A DNA stretch of 64,000 nucleotides, from positions 3,410,001 through 3,474,000 of the forward strand of contig NZ_JAUSXB010000001.1 in NCBI RefSeq assembly GCF_030823375.1. Direction: 5' to 3'. A program made the translations under genes and the position numbers. Source of the stretch: Pseudarthrobacter siccitolerans (lineage in GTDB: Bacteria > Actinomycetota > Actinomycetes > Actinomycetales > Micrococcaceae). Below, piece after piece: positions 34,447 to 43,270 of the stretch. The notes below the pieces were generated by a model. It had not been told where the DNA came from. It did no database searches and was given only the letters and a program-made list of their open reading frames with translations. Numbering within the stretch: the first letter of the stretch is position 1; every line of letters begins with the position of its first letter.

Positions 34447-34712
34447 GCCTCCCATGGTTCCGCATCTGGCAAGCCAAGGCTGGAAATTCATTGCTTATCC
34501 ACGCGCCAGCCACGATCATGGGTATGTACACCGATTGGGGCAATCTCAAGATTGTGAGCTGCGAGGCCTGGCTGAACGGGGCCGGACCCGGCAGCTCAAC
34601 GGGGTTCCGATGGAATGGGCGCGTTGGGGGCGTCCATTTCTGGTTAAGCCCTGTACAGCGCCCTCATGGGAGCGGCCGGGGAAGCCGCCAAAACAGGGCC
34701 AGCCGCGGCCAA

Positions 34713-34742
34713 TTGGGCGAAGCGGAAAACATCAGGTAGTCT
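34713..34742 (+). promoter_or_regulatory. putative promoter of tRNA-Ser
   Basis: TTGGGC (34713-34718) and TAGTCT (34737-34742) are separated by 18 bases and lie about 29 bases before the tRNA 5' end. They fit a sigma-70-type promoter for the tRNA transcript. Confidence 0.4.
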
Positions 34743-34770
34743 AGTACCTGCTTTTGATTCAGAAGCAGCT

Positions 34771-34855
34771 GGAGAATTCGCCTAGCGGCCTATGGCGCAC
34801 GCCTGGAACGCGTGTTGGGTTAACGCCCTCGGGGGTTCAAATCCCCCATTCTCCG
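34771..34855 (+). tRNA. tRNA-Ser (anticodon GGA)
   Basis: This 85-nt class II tRNA has acceptor strands GGAGAAT and ATTCTCC, with G as the discriminator. The anticodon stem CACGC/GCGTG holds the loop CTGGAAC, so the anticodon GGA is at 34805-34807. A long variable arm (TTGGGTTAACGCCCTC) and a T-arm GGGGGTTCAAATCCCCC complete the fold. The encoded 3' end is GCC rather than full CCA (next base G), so CCA must be added after transcription. A terminator follows nine bases later. Confidence 0.96.
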
Positions 34856-34863
34856 CCGGTTGG

Positions 34864-34902
34864 AACCCGGTCCCGCACTGTCGGGACCGGGTTCTTTCGT
34901 TT
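34864..34902 (+). terminator. rho-independent terminator after tRNA-Ser
   Basis: AACCCGGTCCCG (34864-34875) pairs perfectly with CGGGACCGGGTT (34882-34893), followed by CTTTCGTTT. Confidence 0.85.
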
Positions 34903-34927
34903 CCCCCCGTCCACCGTCCGGCTGTTT

Positions 34928-35854
34928 TTAACGCCGCGCTTCGACCTCCTCAAGGCCCAGCCGGCGGAGTCGTTCCCTGGCTGCCAGTTCACTGGGGCCG
35001 CGCTGGCCCAAAGCAAGGCGGACGACGCCGAGCACCACTTTGGTGGACAGCTTCACCGGGAGCGGGAATGCGCCCAGCCGTGGCACGGAAAGGCCGAGCA
35101 TTTGACGGTATTTGGGCTCCAGGCTGTAGACCGCTCCGGCGAACAGAACACGGTATCCGGGCCGAAGCATGGGATTGAGCGGTGGCTTCCGGATGAATTC
35201 CACAGTCTCTTCCACTTGGCGGTCCACGCGCAGCTCACCGTTCTGGTACCACCGGTCGAGTTGGGCCCGCATGGCGGCTTCGGTAAGTGGCGGATCCTCG
35301 ACGCCCATCAGCATCCCGGCTTGCGCCCATTCACGAACGTAGGCATCGGGCCCGCCGGGGATGGGCCCGCCCCATAATTTGTGCGCTGTGAGGAACGCGT
35401 CCGTAAACGCTATGTGGATCCAGCTGGCCAGTTCGGGGTCATTGGCACTGTAGTTGCGGGGTGCTCCCTGATTATCCACGAAGCTGCCCTGTACCGGCTC
35501 GTGGAGGCGCTGCACGCGCCGGGAAGCTTCCGCGGCGGCGGACTTGGACCCGTAGGTCACGGTGAAGATCCAGCGGATGGTCGATGCCAGGCGGGCGAGG
35601 GGGTCCTCGCGGAAGTTGGAGTGCTCGTGCACTCCGGCAAGGGCGCCCGGGTGAAGGGACTGCATCAGCAGTGTCCGGATGCCGGCCACTATCGGAGACA
35701 TGGAGCCGTGGACAGCCCACACTGCTGAGCCCGGGAGGTGGTAGCCGGGGTCGTCCCCTTCCGCCAGCTTCGTCACCCAGTCAGGGGCCGAATCGGCCGT
35801 GCCGGTAAACGTCTTCTTGAGTTCGTCCTGCCATTTCCGAAGGAAGCTGTGCAT
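34928..35854 (-). CDS. MpaB-like (DUF2236) oxygenase family protein
   Basis: The 308-residue protein matches the MpaB/latex-clearing-protein-like DUF2236 family: SAVWAVHGSMSPIVAGIRTLLMQSLHPGALAGVHEHSNF, RLASTIRWIFTVTYGS, ASWIHIAFTDAFLTAHKLWG and PGYRVLFAGAVYSLEPKY. Members are heme-binding oxygenases; the His residues in SLHPGALAGVHEHS and SWIHIAF are candidate ligands, inferred rather than proven. The substrate is unknown. The gene stands alone on the minus strand and converges on the tRNA terminator. It diverges from the M23 peptidase gene by 172 bases. Confidence 0.82.
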   Translation of the reverse strand: MHSFLRKWQDELKKTFTGTADSAPDWVTKLAEGDDPGYHLPGSAVWAVHGSMSPIVAGIRTLLMQSLHPGALAGVHEHSNFREDPLARLASTIRWIFTVTYGSKSAAAEASRRVQRLHEPVQGSFVDNQGAPRNYSANDPELASWIHIAFTDAFLTAHKLWGGPIPGGPDAYVREWAQAGMLMGVEDPPLTEAAMRAQLDRWYQNGELRVDRQVEETVEFIRKPPLNPMLRPGYRVLFAGAVYSLEPKYRQMLGLSVPRLGAFPLPVKLSTKVVLGVVRLALGQRGPSELAARERLRRLGLEEVEARR

Positions 35855-36026
35855 ATCCCATTGTTGCCGTGGGGGAGAGGCGGGGCTAGGGGTGTCAGGT
35901 ACCGCAAGGTTTGCTCAATTATTGGCGCCGAGCGGCGTGATGGGGTTCACAGGCTTCCGGCCGTATGGTCCCATGGGACATACCGTCAAGACACCGGGCG
36001 GTTGATTATGTTCTGGAGTCAGTCTT

Positions 36027-37679
36027 TTGGGGAATCATCGGAGACCAGATAAGCACCCTCGGCCGCACCTTCTTTATGGTTCCCTCGTGCGCGCTTTCGC
36101 GGCGACGGGTGCCCTTGCCCTCTCCGTCTGGGCTCTGAACCTTTCGGGAAGCGCGGAGGAATGGACTGCCGCGCCCACTGGGCCGGCGAGCCGGGCTGCC
36201 TTATCTGCCGGCCCTGATGCCGTTACGGCGCTGTCTGCACGCCAGGGTGAAATGCCCTCCGGCGTTGTTGGCGCCGGTAGTCTGCCGTCTGCGATCGTCA
36301 CCGATCCACAGGCTCTGGTTCCTTTTCCCCATGCGGCAGTAGGAAGTTACGCGGGGGACGGTTCGGTGCCGCTGACGGTGGGGGCCGCCGGGCTGGGAAG
36401 GCCCGCGGCCGGCTTCCTCCGGGCGCCCCTTGAACTGCTCATCGCCAGCTCGCCCTTTGGTCTCCGGGTGAGCCCTCTGTCCGGGGCCGCGGGCGACTTC
36501 CACCTCGGCCAGGACTATGCCGCACCGTGCGGAACGAAAGTGTATGCCGCCGATTCGGGAGTGGTCCGCGCCGCCGGATGGCACCCGTGGGGCGGGGGCA
36601 ACCGGGTGGAGATTGACCACGGCAACGGCTTGATCACCACGTACAACCATTTGGAAGCCATTGCTGTGCGCACGGGCGACAGGATCAACGTTGGACAGTT
36701 CATCGCCGAAGTGGGTACTACGGGATGGTCCACAGGATGCCACCTGCACTTCGAAACCATCCTTAATGGGCGCCATGTCAGTCCGCTGACGTGGGAGCTG
36801 CTGCCGCTGCGTCCCCTTGCAGACAACGGAGCCGACGAGCTGAAAAACTACGCGCCGGGCAGCGGTTCCCCATTGGGATGGCTTCAGTGGATCATACCTG
36901 TCGGCTTTGGTCCGGGCGACCCTGAGGGTGACGGCGGTGCAGAAACGCCTGCGACGCCGGCCTCCCTGTCTTTGGCGGCGAGCGTGCCTGCTCCAGGTGT
37001 ACCGTCGCCGTCGCCCAGCTGGAGCGTGACGACGTCGCCGACGTCCACGTCGCCGACCGGTACGGTGTCGCCGTCGCCGACTTCGACTGCGTCACCGACG
37101 TCCACATCGCCGACCGGTACGGTGTCGCCGTCGCCGTCGCCGACTTCGACTGCGTCACCGACGTCCACATCACCGACCGGTACGGTGTCGCCGTCGCCGA
37201 CTTCGACTGCGTCACCGACGTCCACATCGCCGACCGGTACGGTTTCGCCGTCGCCGTCGCCGTCGCCGACTTCGACCGCGTCACCGACGTCCACATCACC
37301 AACCGGTACGGTATCGCCGTCGCCGAGTGAGCCGTCCCCTACGCCGACTGAGGCGTCGTCTCCGGCACCTTCGCCGATTGAGACGTTCGTGACAACTGCG
37401 CCGGTTGAGCCGACGCCGATTCAGACGTTCACGACATCTGCGCCGGTTGAGCCGACGCCGATTGAGACGTTCATGACATCTGCGCCGGTTGAGCCGACGC
37501 CGATTCAGACGTTCACGACATCGGCGCCGGTTGAGACGTCCCTGGCACCTGCGCCGGTTGAGCCGCCGCCGATTGCGCCGACAGCGACACCGTCACCGAC
37601 CTCGCTTTCCCCGACCGGGGCTGCTGACCCCACGGATCCGGCGCCCACGGCGTCACCCTCCCTTCCTGCCACCGATTAG
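36027..37679 (+). CDS. secreted M23 peptidase with Pro/Ser/Thr repeat tail
   Basis: The protein is 550 residues from a TTG with GGAG nine bases upstream; a GTG at 36087 is an alternative. An N-terminal hydrophobic segment (about 20-40) serves as signal. The LytM-type M23 domain (about 130-245) shows FHLGQDYAAPCGTKVYAAD with the first His and Asp, and HLHFE as the second metal/catalytic motif, so it should cut peptidoglycan cross-bridges. The last 215 residues are low-complexity: an array of SPTSTSPTGTVSPSP units and then four 14-residue PIE/QTF-TSAPVEPT units. Such a tail may span the cell wall. No LPXTG or membrane anchor ends the protein. Confidence 0.85.
   Translation: MGNHRRPDKHPRPHLLYGSLVRAFAATGALALSVWALNLSGSAEEWTAAPTGPASRAALSAGPDAVTALSARQGEMPSGVVGAGSLPSAIVTDPQALVPFPHAAVGSYAGDGSVPLTVGAAGLGRPAAGFLRAPLELLIASSPFGLRVSPLSGAAGDFHLGQDYAAPCGTKVYAADSGVVRAAGWHPWGGGNRVEIDHGNGLITTYNHLEAIAVRTGDRINVGQFIAEVGTTGWSTGCHLHFETILNGRHVSPLTWELLPLRPLADNGADELKNYAPGSGSPLGWLQWIIPVGFGPGDPEGDGGAETPATPASLSLAASVPAPGVPSPSPSWSVTTSPTSTSPTGTVSPSPTSTASPTSTSPTGTVSPSPSPTSTASPTSTSPTGTVSPSPTSTASPTSTSPTGTVSPSPSPSPTSTASPTSTSPTGTVSPSPSEPSPTPTEASSPAPSPIETFVTTAPVEPTPIQTFTTSAPVEPTPIETFMTSAPVEPTPIQTFTTSAPVETSLAPAPVEPPPIAPTATPSPTSLSPTGAADPTDPAPTASPSLPATD
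37035..37326 (+). repeat. tandem repeat array 1 (SPTSTSPTGTVSPSP units)
   Basis: Four full units and a partial fifth, of 57, 63, 57 and 69 bases, differ mainly in the number of CCGTCG hexamers (Ser-Pro) they hold. The array is in frame inside the M23 peptidase gene. Near identity between units suggests recent expansion by slippage or recombination. Confidence 0.85.
37374..37541 (+). repeat. tandem repeat array 2 (42-bp units)
   Basis: Four consecutive 42-base units encode PIETFVTTAPVEPT and variants, alternating Glu and Gln at position 3. The last unit diverges after APVE. Confidence 0.85.
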
Positions 37680-37858
37680 CCGTCGGCTGAAGCGACGTCC
37701 GTCCGGGTTCCTCACTGTCTTCGGCACCGGCGGAGCCCTGGAGCCGGGGCCAGGAAACGTTGCCGCAAAACGGGCCCAGGAAACGTCCAGCCCGGACCAG
37801 TACTCTGATCCATTGGCAACGAATCCGACTTATGACCAACTTCCTGAGGACGCAGCCC

Positions 37859-38346
37859 GTGACACCCTTGTACCCGATCCCGCTGACCCTGAACGACGGG
37901 ACCGAGACTGATTTCGGCAGGTTCAAAGGGAAGGTGGTGATGGTGGTCAACGTCGCCTCCAACTGCGGCCTGACACCGCAGTACGCCGGGCTTGAGGCGC
38001 TGTACGGGAAGTTCCGCGACCGTGGATTCGACATCCTCGGTGTCCCGTGCAACCAGTTCGCAGGCCAGGAGCCCGGCAGCGACAGCGAAATCGCGGAGTT
38101 CTGTGAGCGGAACTATGGTGTGACCTTCCCTCTTACGGTCAAGGCCGACGTCCGCGGCAAGGACCAGCACCCGCTCTACGCTGAGCTGACCAAATTCAGG
38201 ACGGGGCTGCTGGGCCGGGACTGGTGAAATGGAACTTCGAGAAGTTCCTGGTGAACCGGGACGGCGAAGTGGTGGCCCGCTTCGCGCCGACCGTCGAGCC
38301 CGATTCAGCCGAAGTCATCGACGCCATCGACGACGCCCTGGGCTGA
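37859..38346 (+). pseudogene. glutathione peroxidase family gene, frameshifted
   Basis: The first part (37859-38227) encodes the GPx/BtuE fold: YPIPLTLNDGTETDFGRFKG, the peroxidatic Cys motif VNVASNCGLTPQY, and GVPCNQFAGQEPGSDSEI. It then stops at TGA 38225-38227 after GLLGRDW. The expected continuation, [17 protein letters not shown] then APTVEPDS, is present in the -1 frame from 38224 to 38346. Adding one base near 38221 restores a normal protein of about 163 residues. Start GTG 37859 has GAGGA nine bases upstream. The missing base removes the C-terminal quarter, including the conserved Trp of WNF. It is either a young pseudogene or a sequencing error. Thiol peroxidase function is therefore doubtful as written. 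Confidence 0.8.
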
Positions 38347-38348
38347 GC

Positions 38349-38400
38349 CTGCGCTTTCCCGAATTAATCCAAGGAATGCGCAGTTCTTTTATCTTTTTCC
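38349..38400 (+). terminator. rho-independent terminator after the peroxidase gene
   Basis: CTGCGC-T-TTCC (38349-38359) pairs with GGAA-T-GCGCAG (38373-38383), followed by TTCTTTTATCTTTTT. Confidence 0.8.
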
Positions 38401-38506
38401 ACACCGGTTTCGGCGATTCACCCAAAGTTTGCCAAATGTCTGATTGGATAAAGATTACTGAAGGGTACAAGGGAAGAGCAGCTTCCCCCCGACCACAGAG
38501 GCAGCA

Positions 38507-39436
38507 ATGGAGCACATCGAGGCCGAGCATCCCCGGCCACGCCACTTCCTACTCCACCTGAGCGATCCCCACTTGTTGGGAGGTCCGGATCCCCTCTACG
38601 GCGTCGTAGACAGCGAACAGCGGCTCCTGCAGCTCTTCGAAGAGGTCAAAGCATCCGGCGCGAGGCCGGAAGCGGTCATCTTCACCGGAGACCTCGCGGA
38701 CAAGGGCGATCCGGAAGCCTATGTAAAGCTCCGGGCCATCGTTGAGCCTGCCTGCCAGGACCTGGGTGCGGAGGTCATCTGGGCCATGGGAAACCACGAC
38801 AACCGGGCGAACCTCCGGAAGGGCCTGCTGGACCAGCCCGGCAACGACGACCCCCTGGACCACAGCTACTTCATCAACGGCCTGCGCGTCATCACCCTGG
38901 ACACGTCAGTCCCGGGCTTCCACCATGGCGAACTTGATGACTCCCAGCTCGACTGGCTGGCGCAGGAACTGGAGACCCCGGCCCCTGACGGCACCATCCT
39001 GGCGCTCCACCACCCGCCTGTCCCCTCCGTGCTGGACCTTTCGGTCCTGGTGGAGCTGCGCGACCAGGCATCCCTGGCAGCGGTGGTCCGGGACTCGGAC
39101 GTCCGCACCATCCTGGCCGGCCACCTGCACTACTCCACCACGGCGAGCTTTGCCGGAGTCCCCGTCTCCGTCGCCTCCGCCAGTTGCTACACCCAGGACC
39201 TGAACGTTCCTGTGGGTGGTACCCGGGGGCAGGACAGCGGACAGTCTTTCAACCTGGTGCACGTTTATGAGCACACCATCGTGCACTCGGTGGTCCCGCT
39301 GGGAAGTTCGACGACGGTAGGCGAGTATGTCCCGCCGGAAGAGACAGAGCGCCGGCTGGCTGCCGCAGGAATACGGATCCCGGAAACGGCGAAGCAGCGG
39401 AACAGCGTGAAGCACGGCCTGCCCACAAGCCGCTAG
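38507..39436 (+). CDS. CpdA-like calcineurin-fold phosphodiesterase
   Basis: The 309-residue metallophosphoesterase has every metal-binding motif of the class III cyclic-nucleotide phosphodiesterase family: HLSDPHL (D-x-H), [25 protein letters not shown] and LAGHLHYS. Likely substrates are 3',5'-cAMP or other phosphodiesters; in actinobacteria many such enzymes have broad specificity. A C-terminal extension (about 265-309) is poorly conserved. No signal peptide is present, so it is cytosolic. The gene stands alone after a terminator; a weak TTGCCA at 38429 could be its -35. Confidence 0.88.
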   Translation: MEHIEAEHPRPRHFLLHLSDPHLLGGPDPLYGVVDSEQRLLQLFEEVKASGARPEAVIFTGDLADKGDPEAYVKLRAIVEPACQDLGAEVIWAMGNHDNRANLRKGLLDQPGNDDPLDHSYFINGLRVITLDTSVPGFHHGELDDSQLDWLAQELETPAPDGTILALHHPPVPSVLDLSVLVELRDQASLAAVVRDSDVRTILAGHLHYSTTASFAGVPVSVASASCYTQDLNVPVGGTRGQDSGQSFNLVHVYEHTIVHSVVPLGSSTTVGEYVPPEETERRLAAAGIRIPETAKQRNSVKHGLPTSR

Positions 39437-39516
39437 AAGGGTGCCGCCGGAAGGGTGCCGCAACGAAGGAACAGCAGGGTCCGCGCAGTCAGGCGGCGCG
39501 GAACCTGCCGTCCGCC

Positions 39517-41133
39517 CTAGTTCTCCCAGGGTGCCTTGATGGGGAAGTACTTTTCCAGGAAGTCAGTGACCAGCTCGGCCCGCTCGTCCGCTGCGACTTC
39601 GGGGAAGCTGCCGTCGTTCAGGCAGAAGAAGTCCATGTTCCGTTTGGACCGCAGTTTGGGCAGGTAGTTCAGCCCCGCCCGCATGGTGGTGTCCACGTAC
39701 CGGACCTTGGCTGCCGTCTGGGTGACCGCGCGGCCCGTGAGCAGCGCGTAGTAGTGGTAGAACGAGTTGGTGACGGAGATGTTGTCCGCCGCACGGAACC
39801 GGCTGGCGGCCGTCTTCCGGAACTCTTCGGGGAACTCCTGCTCCATTTGGGCCACCAGGCTGCGCCGCAGAGGTGCCGCCGTGTGCTCCAGGTGGCGGGT
39901 GGTGATGCGGCCGAACCGGTTCCACAGCAGTTTCCGGTTGACGCGTGCCGCGTTCTCAAAGCCGCTGCGCTCGGCGGCGTTCTCGCCCAGCCCGATCCGG
40001 GTTTCCGCCTCGATGAACTTGGTGATGCCGCCCGGGGTGAAGAACATGTCCGGGCCCACGGGGCGGCCAAAGAACATGTCATCGTTTGAGTACAGGAAGT
40101 GTTCAGAGAGCCCATCGATGTGGTGCAGCTGGCACTCCACCGCCTGCGAGTTGTGGGTGGGCAGCACGGCCGGATCCGAGAAGAACTCTTCACTCCGGAC
40201 AATGGTGACAGCCGGGTGGTCCGCCAGCCAGGCAGGCGCGGGGGAGTCCGTGGCGATGAAGATGCGGCGGATCCACGGCGCGAACATGTAAACGGACCGG
40301 AGGGCGTACTTGAGTTCGTCGATCTGGCGGAACCGGGCTTCGTGGTCGTCGCCTTCACCCAGGACCACACCCTGCTGCTGCGAGCGCCGGGCTGCAATGT
40401 ACTCGGGGGAGCTGCCGTCCACCCAGGAAAACACCAGGTCGATGTCGAAGCTGATGTCGCTGGCATGGTCGGCGAACATGTTCTCGATGGTGGGCCAGGT
40501 GTGGCCGTAGCGTTCCACGGTGCCCCGGACGGCGTCCTGCCGCAGGAGGGTCCGGCGGGTCAGTGAGTTCTCGATGGGCAGGATCAGCTGCTCGCCTTCG
40601 AAGGCCCATAGCTCGATCTGCACGCCCGCTGAGGCCCCGAACTCGAAACCACCGACAGGTTCAACCCGGGGACGGTACAGCCGGAAGATGCGCGCCTGCC
40701 GGTTGGAGGAAAGCTCTCCGTCGGCCACCAGCACGGAAGTCTTCTTCTTCGCATCCACCGTCATGGAGTAGAACGGCTCATCCCGGCAGGCCTCCACCAG
40801 GGCAGCCCGGAGCTTCTTCCGGTCCTTCCAGTCCAGGGCGATGACGGGCCGGTCGTTGTTGCCGCGGACCAGGAGGTAGGCGATTCCGGAATTGACCAGG
40901 ACATTGCGCAGGAACAGCAGGTCCTCGACCATGGCCTGGTACGGCGTCCTGTTGTAGTTGATCAGGGCATAGCGGCCCTTGTGCCTGAGCACATCGGCGC
41001 GGTGCCTGAGCCGCTGTTCCGCCGCCGCAGACGTAACCTCTGCATGAAATTGTTCTTCTACGGACGCTTGGCTGCCGTAGTAGACCTCGTCCTGTACCGG
41101 TGCTTCTGTAATGGTGTTCTCCGTGCTGGTCAA
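39517..41133 (-). CDS. Stealth family sugar-phosphate transferase
   Basis: The 538-residue protein carries the Stealth conserved regions: DIDLVFSWVDGSSPEYI (CR1, about 235-250), IRRIFIATDSPAPAWL then THNSQAVECQLHHIDGLSEHFLYSNDDMFFG (CR2), and later LWNRFGRI and FPEEFRKTAASRFRAADNISV (CR3/CR4). Stealth proteins are hexose-1-phosphate transferases that build capsule or teichoic-like polymers, related to human GNPTAB. The N-terminal 230 residues are a family-variable domain. No transmembrane segment is seen. A HAD phosphatase follows downstream of the promoter side (41220-42149) on the same strand and may be co-transcribed. Confidence 0.88.
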   Translation of the reverse strand: MTSTENTITEAPVQDEVYYGSQASVEEQFHAEVTSAAAEQRLRHRADVLRHKGRYALINYNRTPYQAMVEDLLFLRNVLVNSGIAYLLVRGNNDRPVIALDWKDRKKLRAALVEACRDEPFYSMTVDAKKKTSVLVADGELSSNRQARIFRLYRPRVEPVGGFEFGASAGVQIELWAFEGEQLILPIENSLTRRTLLRQDAVRGTVERYGHTWPTIENMFADHASDISFDIDLVFSWVDGSSPEYIAARRSQQQGVVLGEGDDHEARFRQIDELKYALRSVYMFAPWIRRIFIATDSPAPAWLADHPAVTIVRSEEFFSDPAVLPTHNSQAVECQLHHIDGLSEHFLYSNDDMFFGRPVGPDMFFTPGGITKFIEAETRIGLGENAAERSGFENAARVNRKLLWNRFGRITTRHLEHTAAPLRRSLVAQMEQEFPEEFRKTAASRFRAADNISVTNSFYHYYALLTGRAVTQTAAKVRYVDTTMRAGLNYLPKLRSKRNMDFFCLNDGSFPEVAADERAELVTDFLEKYFPIKAPWEN

Positions 41134-41219
41134 AGTATGTAAGCCTTTCTACCTGCATGATAGCCGCGGGGTGGAAACGGCAGGTTTCCGGCCGGGGCCG
41201 CGCGGGCCCCGGAAGAGGC

Positions 41220-42149
41220 TTAGGCTCCCAGCGCCTCCAGCCAGCTGCGCAGGAAAGCGCCGCCGGCGTCGTCGTGAATCACGGAGGAATCCAGTCCCAG
41301 GTCCACAGCAGTCAGGACGTCGTAGGGCTTGTCCGGAACACCGTCCGCCGGGCGGACGTCCACATGCTTTACCTCGTGGTCGTTGTGGTGGAGCCAGTCG
41401 GCCATGGCGTAGTCCGTTCGGGAGTCACCCACCGTCCGCCAGGCCTGCGGCGTGATGCCTTGCGCGGCCAGCAGTTCCACGGCCCGGCTGGCTCCCAGGT
41501 CCTTGCCGAGCCGCACTGATTCAATGTCTGTGGAGATGATGGTGGGGTCCACGCGGTAGTCCACTTCGTCGTCGGAACTGGGGGCGTGGTGGTCCAGCCG
41601 CACCACGCCCAGGCCGTGCCGGGCCATCAGGTCCATGGCGTCCGCGTCGAAGAGTTTCTGCTCGGCAAGGTATTCGGCGCTCGGCACGTCGATGTGCTGT
41701 TCCACGGACACCATGGCCCGCTTCGTTTCGTCGAAGAACATGTGCGCCGAGTAGTCCTCGGCCACCATCCGCCGGACGTCGTCACCGTACGCCGCAGGAA
41801 CGGCGAGCTCCCGGTCCACATGGATGGGGCCCGGTCCGGTGGCCGTGTAGCTGAACCAGACGGCGCCTTTTTCGCAGATGGCGTGGATGATGGTGCCCGC
41901 AGGAATCCCCGCCGCGATCATCGGCTCCATGACCTGCTCACGGATGAAGGCATCCGAGCGGCCGGTATTGAAGATGACTGGAATACCCGCAGCGGCCAGG
42001 GCTACAAGATCATTGATGATTTCAGCCTTGACATCGCGCGTGACCGGGCTGGCCACCGGCCCGTCCACATCGAGCAGGAGCGCGAGGGAAGGCGTGGCCG
42101 GCAGGTGTACGCCGGGGGTGGTGGCGGCAGGAGAAGCGGAGGCAGTCAT
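41220..42149 (-). CDS. HAD superfamily hydrolase (Cof/SPP-like)
   Basis: In this 309-residue protein HAD motif I is LLLDVDGPVASP (nucleophile and acid Asp, about residue 27-29), motif II is FNTGRS, and motif IV is VGDSRTDYAMADWL. A large cap domain lies between II and IV (about 75-215), as in the sucrose-phosphatase/Cof group. It most likely dephosphorylates a sugar phosphate. It lies upstream of the Stealth gene on the same strand with an 86-base gap, consistent with a cell-surface carbohydrate role, but this link is inference only. The N-terminal 20 residues are disordered. Confidence 0.84.
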   Translation of the reverse strand: MTASASPAATTPGVHLPATPSLALLLDVDGPVASPVTRDVKAEIINDLVALAAAGIPVIFNTGRSDAFIREQVMEPMIAAGIPAGTIIHAICEKGAVWFSYTATGPGPIHVDRELAVPAAYGDDVRRMVAEDYSAHMFFDETKRAMVSVEQHIDVPSAEYLAEQKLFDADAMDLMARHGLGVVRLDHHAPSSDDEVDYRVDPTIISTDIESVRLGKDLGASRAVELLAAQGITPQAWRTVGDSRTDYAMADWLHHNDHEVKHVDVRPADGVPDKPYDVLTAVDLGLDSSVIHDDAGGAFLRSWLEALGA

Positions 42150-42293
42150 GGCTCCATTCTGTCAGCAGGACCCTGAACTCCCGGTGCCGCACTGCCAGGA
42201 TCACCGCGTGTGACACTTGGTCACTGTTTGGCTACAACCTGCCCCCGGGTGCGTCCGGCACTTTCGCTGGGACCATTGGATGCCTAGGGTGGC

Positions 42294-42596
42294 ATGGTGA
42301 TATTCAAAGCTGTGGGCGAGGGCCGCCCTTACCCTGACCATGGTTACAACACTCCCAAAGAATGGGCTGCCCTGCCGCCGCGTCCGGTCAGGCTGGACGA
42401 GCTGGTGACCACCAAGCGCACCCTGGACCTCGAAGCGCTCCTGGCGGAAGATTCCACGTTCTTTGGCGACCTGTTTCCGCACGTAGTGCAGTACCAGGGG
42501 GTCCTGTACCTGGAGGACGGACTGCACCGCGCCGTCCGGACCGCCCTGCACCAGCGAACGGCCATTCACGCCCGTGTCCTGGTTATCGATGGCTAG
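42294..42596 (+). CDS. conserved actinobacterial protein of unknown function (sometimes called VapB-like)
   Basis: The 100-residue protein runs IFKAVGEGRPYPDHGYNTPKEW, LPPRPVRLDELVTTKRTLDLE, then FFGDLFPHVVQYQGVLYLEDGLHRAVRTAL. I recall close relatives being labelled VapB-family antitoxins, but no PIN-domain toxin gene is present beside it, so I do not accept a toxin-antitoxin role. The conserved block with the invariant YLEDGLHR suggests a nucleotide- or protein-binding domain. ATG 42294 is used; GTG 42297 is an equally good start after AGGGTGG. The 3' end overlaps the LytR_C gene by 8 bases. Confidence 0.7.
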   Translation: MVIFKAVGEGRPYPDHGYNTPKEWAALPPRPVRLDELVTTKRTLDLEALLAEDSTFFGDLFPHVVQYQGVLYLEDGLHRAVRTALHQRTAIHARVLVIDG

Positions 42597-43263
42597 AAAA
42601 AAACAGCAGGACATCAGCGTCCTCCATGGCCACCGTGTTGTCACCGGGTCTGAACTGCGGGCCACCTTCGAAGAACGCAGCGACGCGGACGACACTTCGC
42701 AGGCACGCCGCCGGGTGCTTCACGGCGTGGTGCTGGTGCTCCTCATTGGACTGATCATCGCCGCCATTATCACCGCGCTGGCCATCATCAACGGGCGCCT
42801 GAAGATCCCCGCCGCGGGGCCGGCAGAGCAAACGGTGTCCTCCTGTCCGGCTGCCGCCTTTGACTACTTGCCCAATGACAAGGTCAACCTCAACGTTTAC
42901 AACTCCACCAACCGGCCCGGGCTGGCGCGGTCAGTGGCCGACGAGTTCCTGGCCCGGAAGTTCGTGGTGGGTGCGGTGGCCAATGTTGAGGCCGGCTACC
43001 GCGGTGTTGCCGCGGTAGTGTCCGGCGCGGCGGGCCAGTCCGCGGCGTTGAGCGTCCAGCGCAACCTGCCGGGCTCGGACTACTTCCAGGACGGCAGGAC
43101 GGACGGCAGTGTGGACGTGGTCCTGGCCCAGGACTACAAGGCGCTGGTGCCGCCGGACCTCGTTGACCAGACACCGGGCAAGCTGGGCTGCCCGCGCGAA
43201 AGCCGCCGCGTTGCCGATGACGACAAGTGGCCGGTCATGCCGTCGGCGGCGCCCACCCGCTGA
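42589..43263 (+). CDS. LytR_C domain membrane protein
   Basis: The 224-residue protein has a charged cytoplasmic N-terminus (1-45), one membrane segment (about 46-70, VLVLLIGLIIAAIITALAII) and an extracytoplasmic LytR_C domain (about 95-190: VNLNVYNSTNRPGLARSVADEFLARKFVVG, then VDVVLAQDYKALV). LytR_C domains often occur at the end of LytR-CpsA-Psr glycopolymer ligases; here the catalytic part is missing, so it may help such an enzyme at the wall. The start overlaps the previous gene by 8 bases. Context suggests cell-envelope assembly. Confidence 0.82.
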   Translation: MARKKQQDISVLHGHRVVTGSELRATFEERSDADDTSQARRRVLHGVVLVLLIGLIIAAIITALAIINGRLKIPAAGPAEQTVSSCPAAAFDYLPNDKVNLNVYNSTNRPGLARSVADEFLARKFVVGAVANVEAGYRGVAAVVSGAAGQSAALSVQRNLPGSDYFQDGRTDGSVDVVLAQDYKALVPPDLVDQTPGKLGCPRESRRVADDDKWPVMPSAAPTR

Positions 43264-43270
43264 AGAATCC

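Noticed and set aside
35855..36026. c-di-AMP (ydaO) riboswitch upstream of the M23 peptidase
   Set aside because: Such riboswitches are common before actinobacterial wall hydrolases, but the conserved core blocks could not be found here.
36884..37294. minus-strand frame of repeated VGDVDVGDAVEVGDGD
   Set aside because: It is only the complement of the tandem repeats in the M23 gene.
37035..37541. CRISPR-like appearance of regularly spaced repeats
   Set aside because: Units are contiguous, in frame and coding for Pro/Ser/Thr repeats; there are no unique spacers and no cas genes.
42294..42596. VapBC toxin-antitoxin module
   Set aside because: No PIN-domain toxin gene is adjacent; the neighbour is a LytR_C membrane protein.
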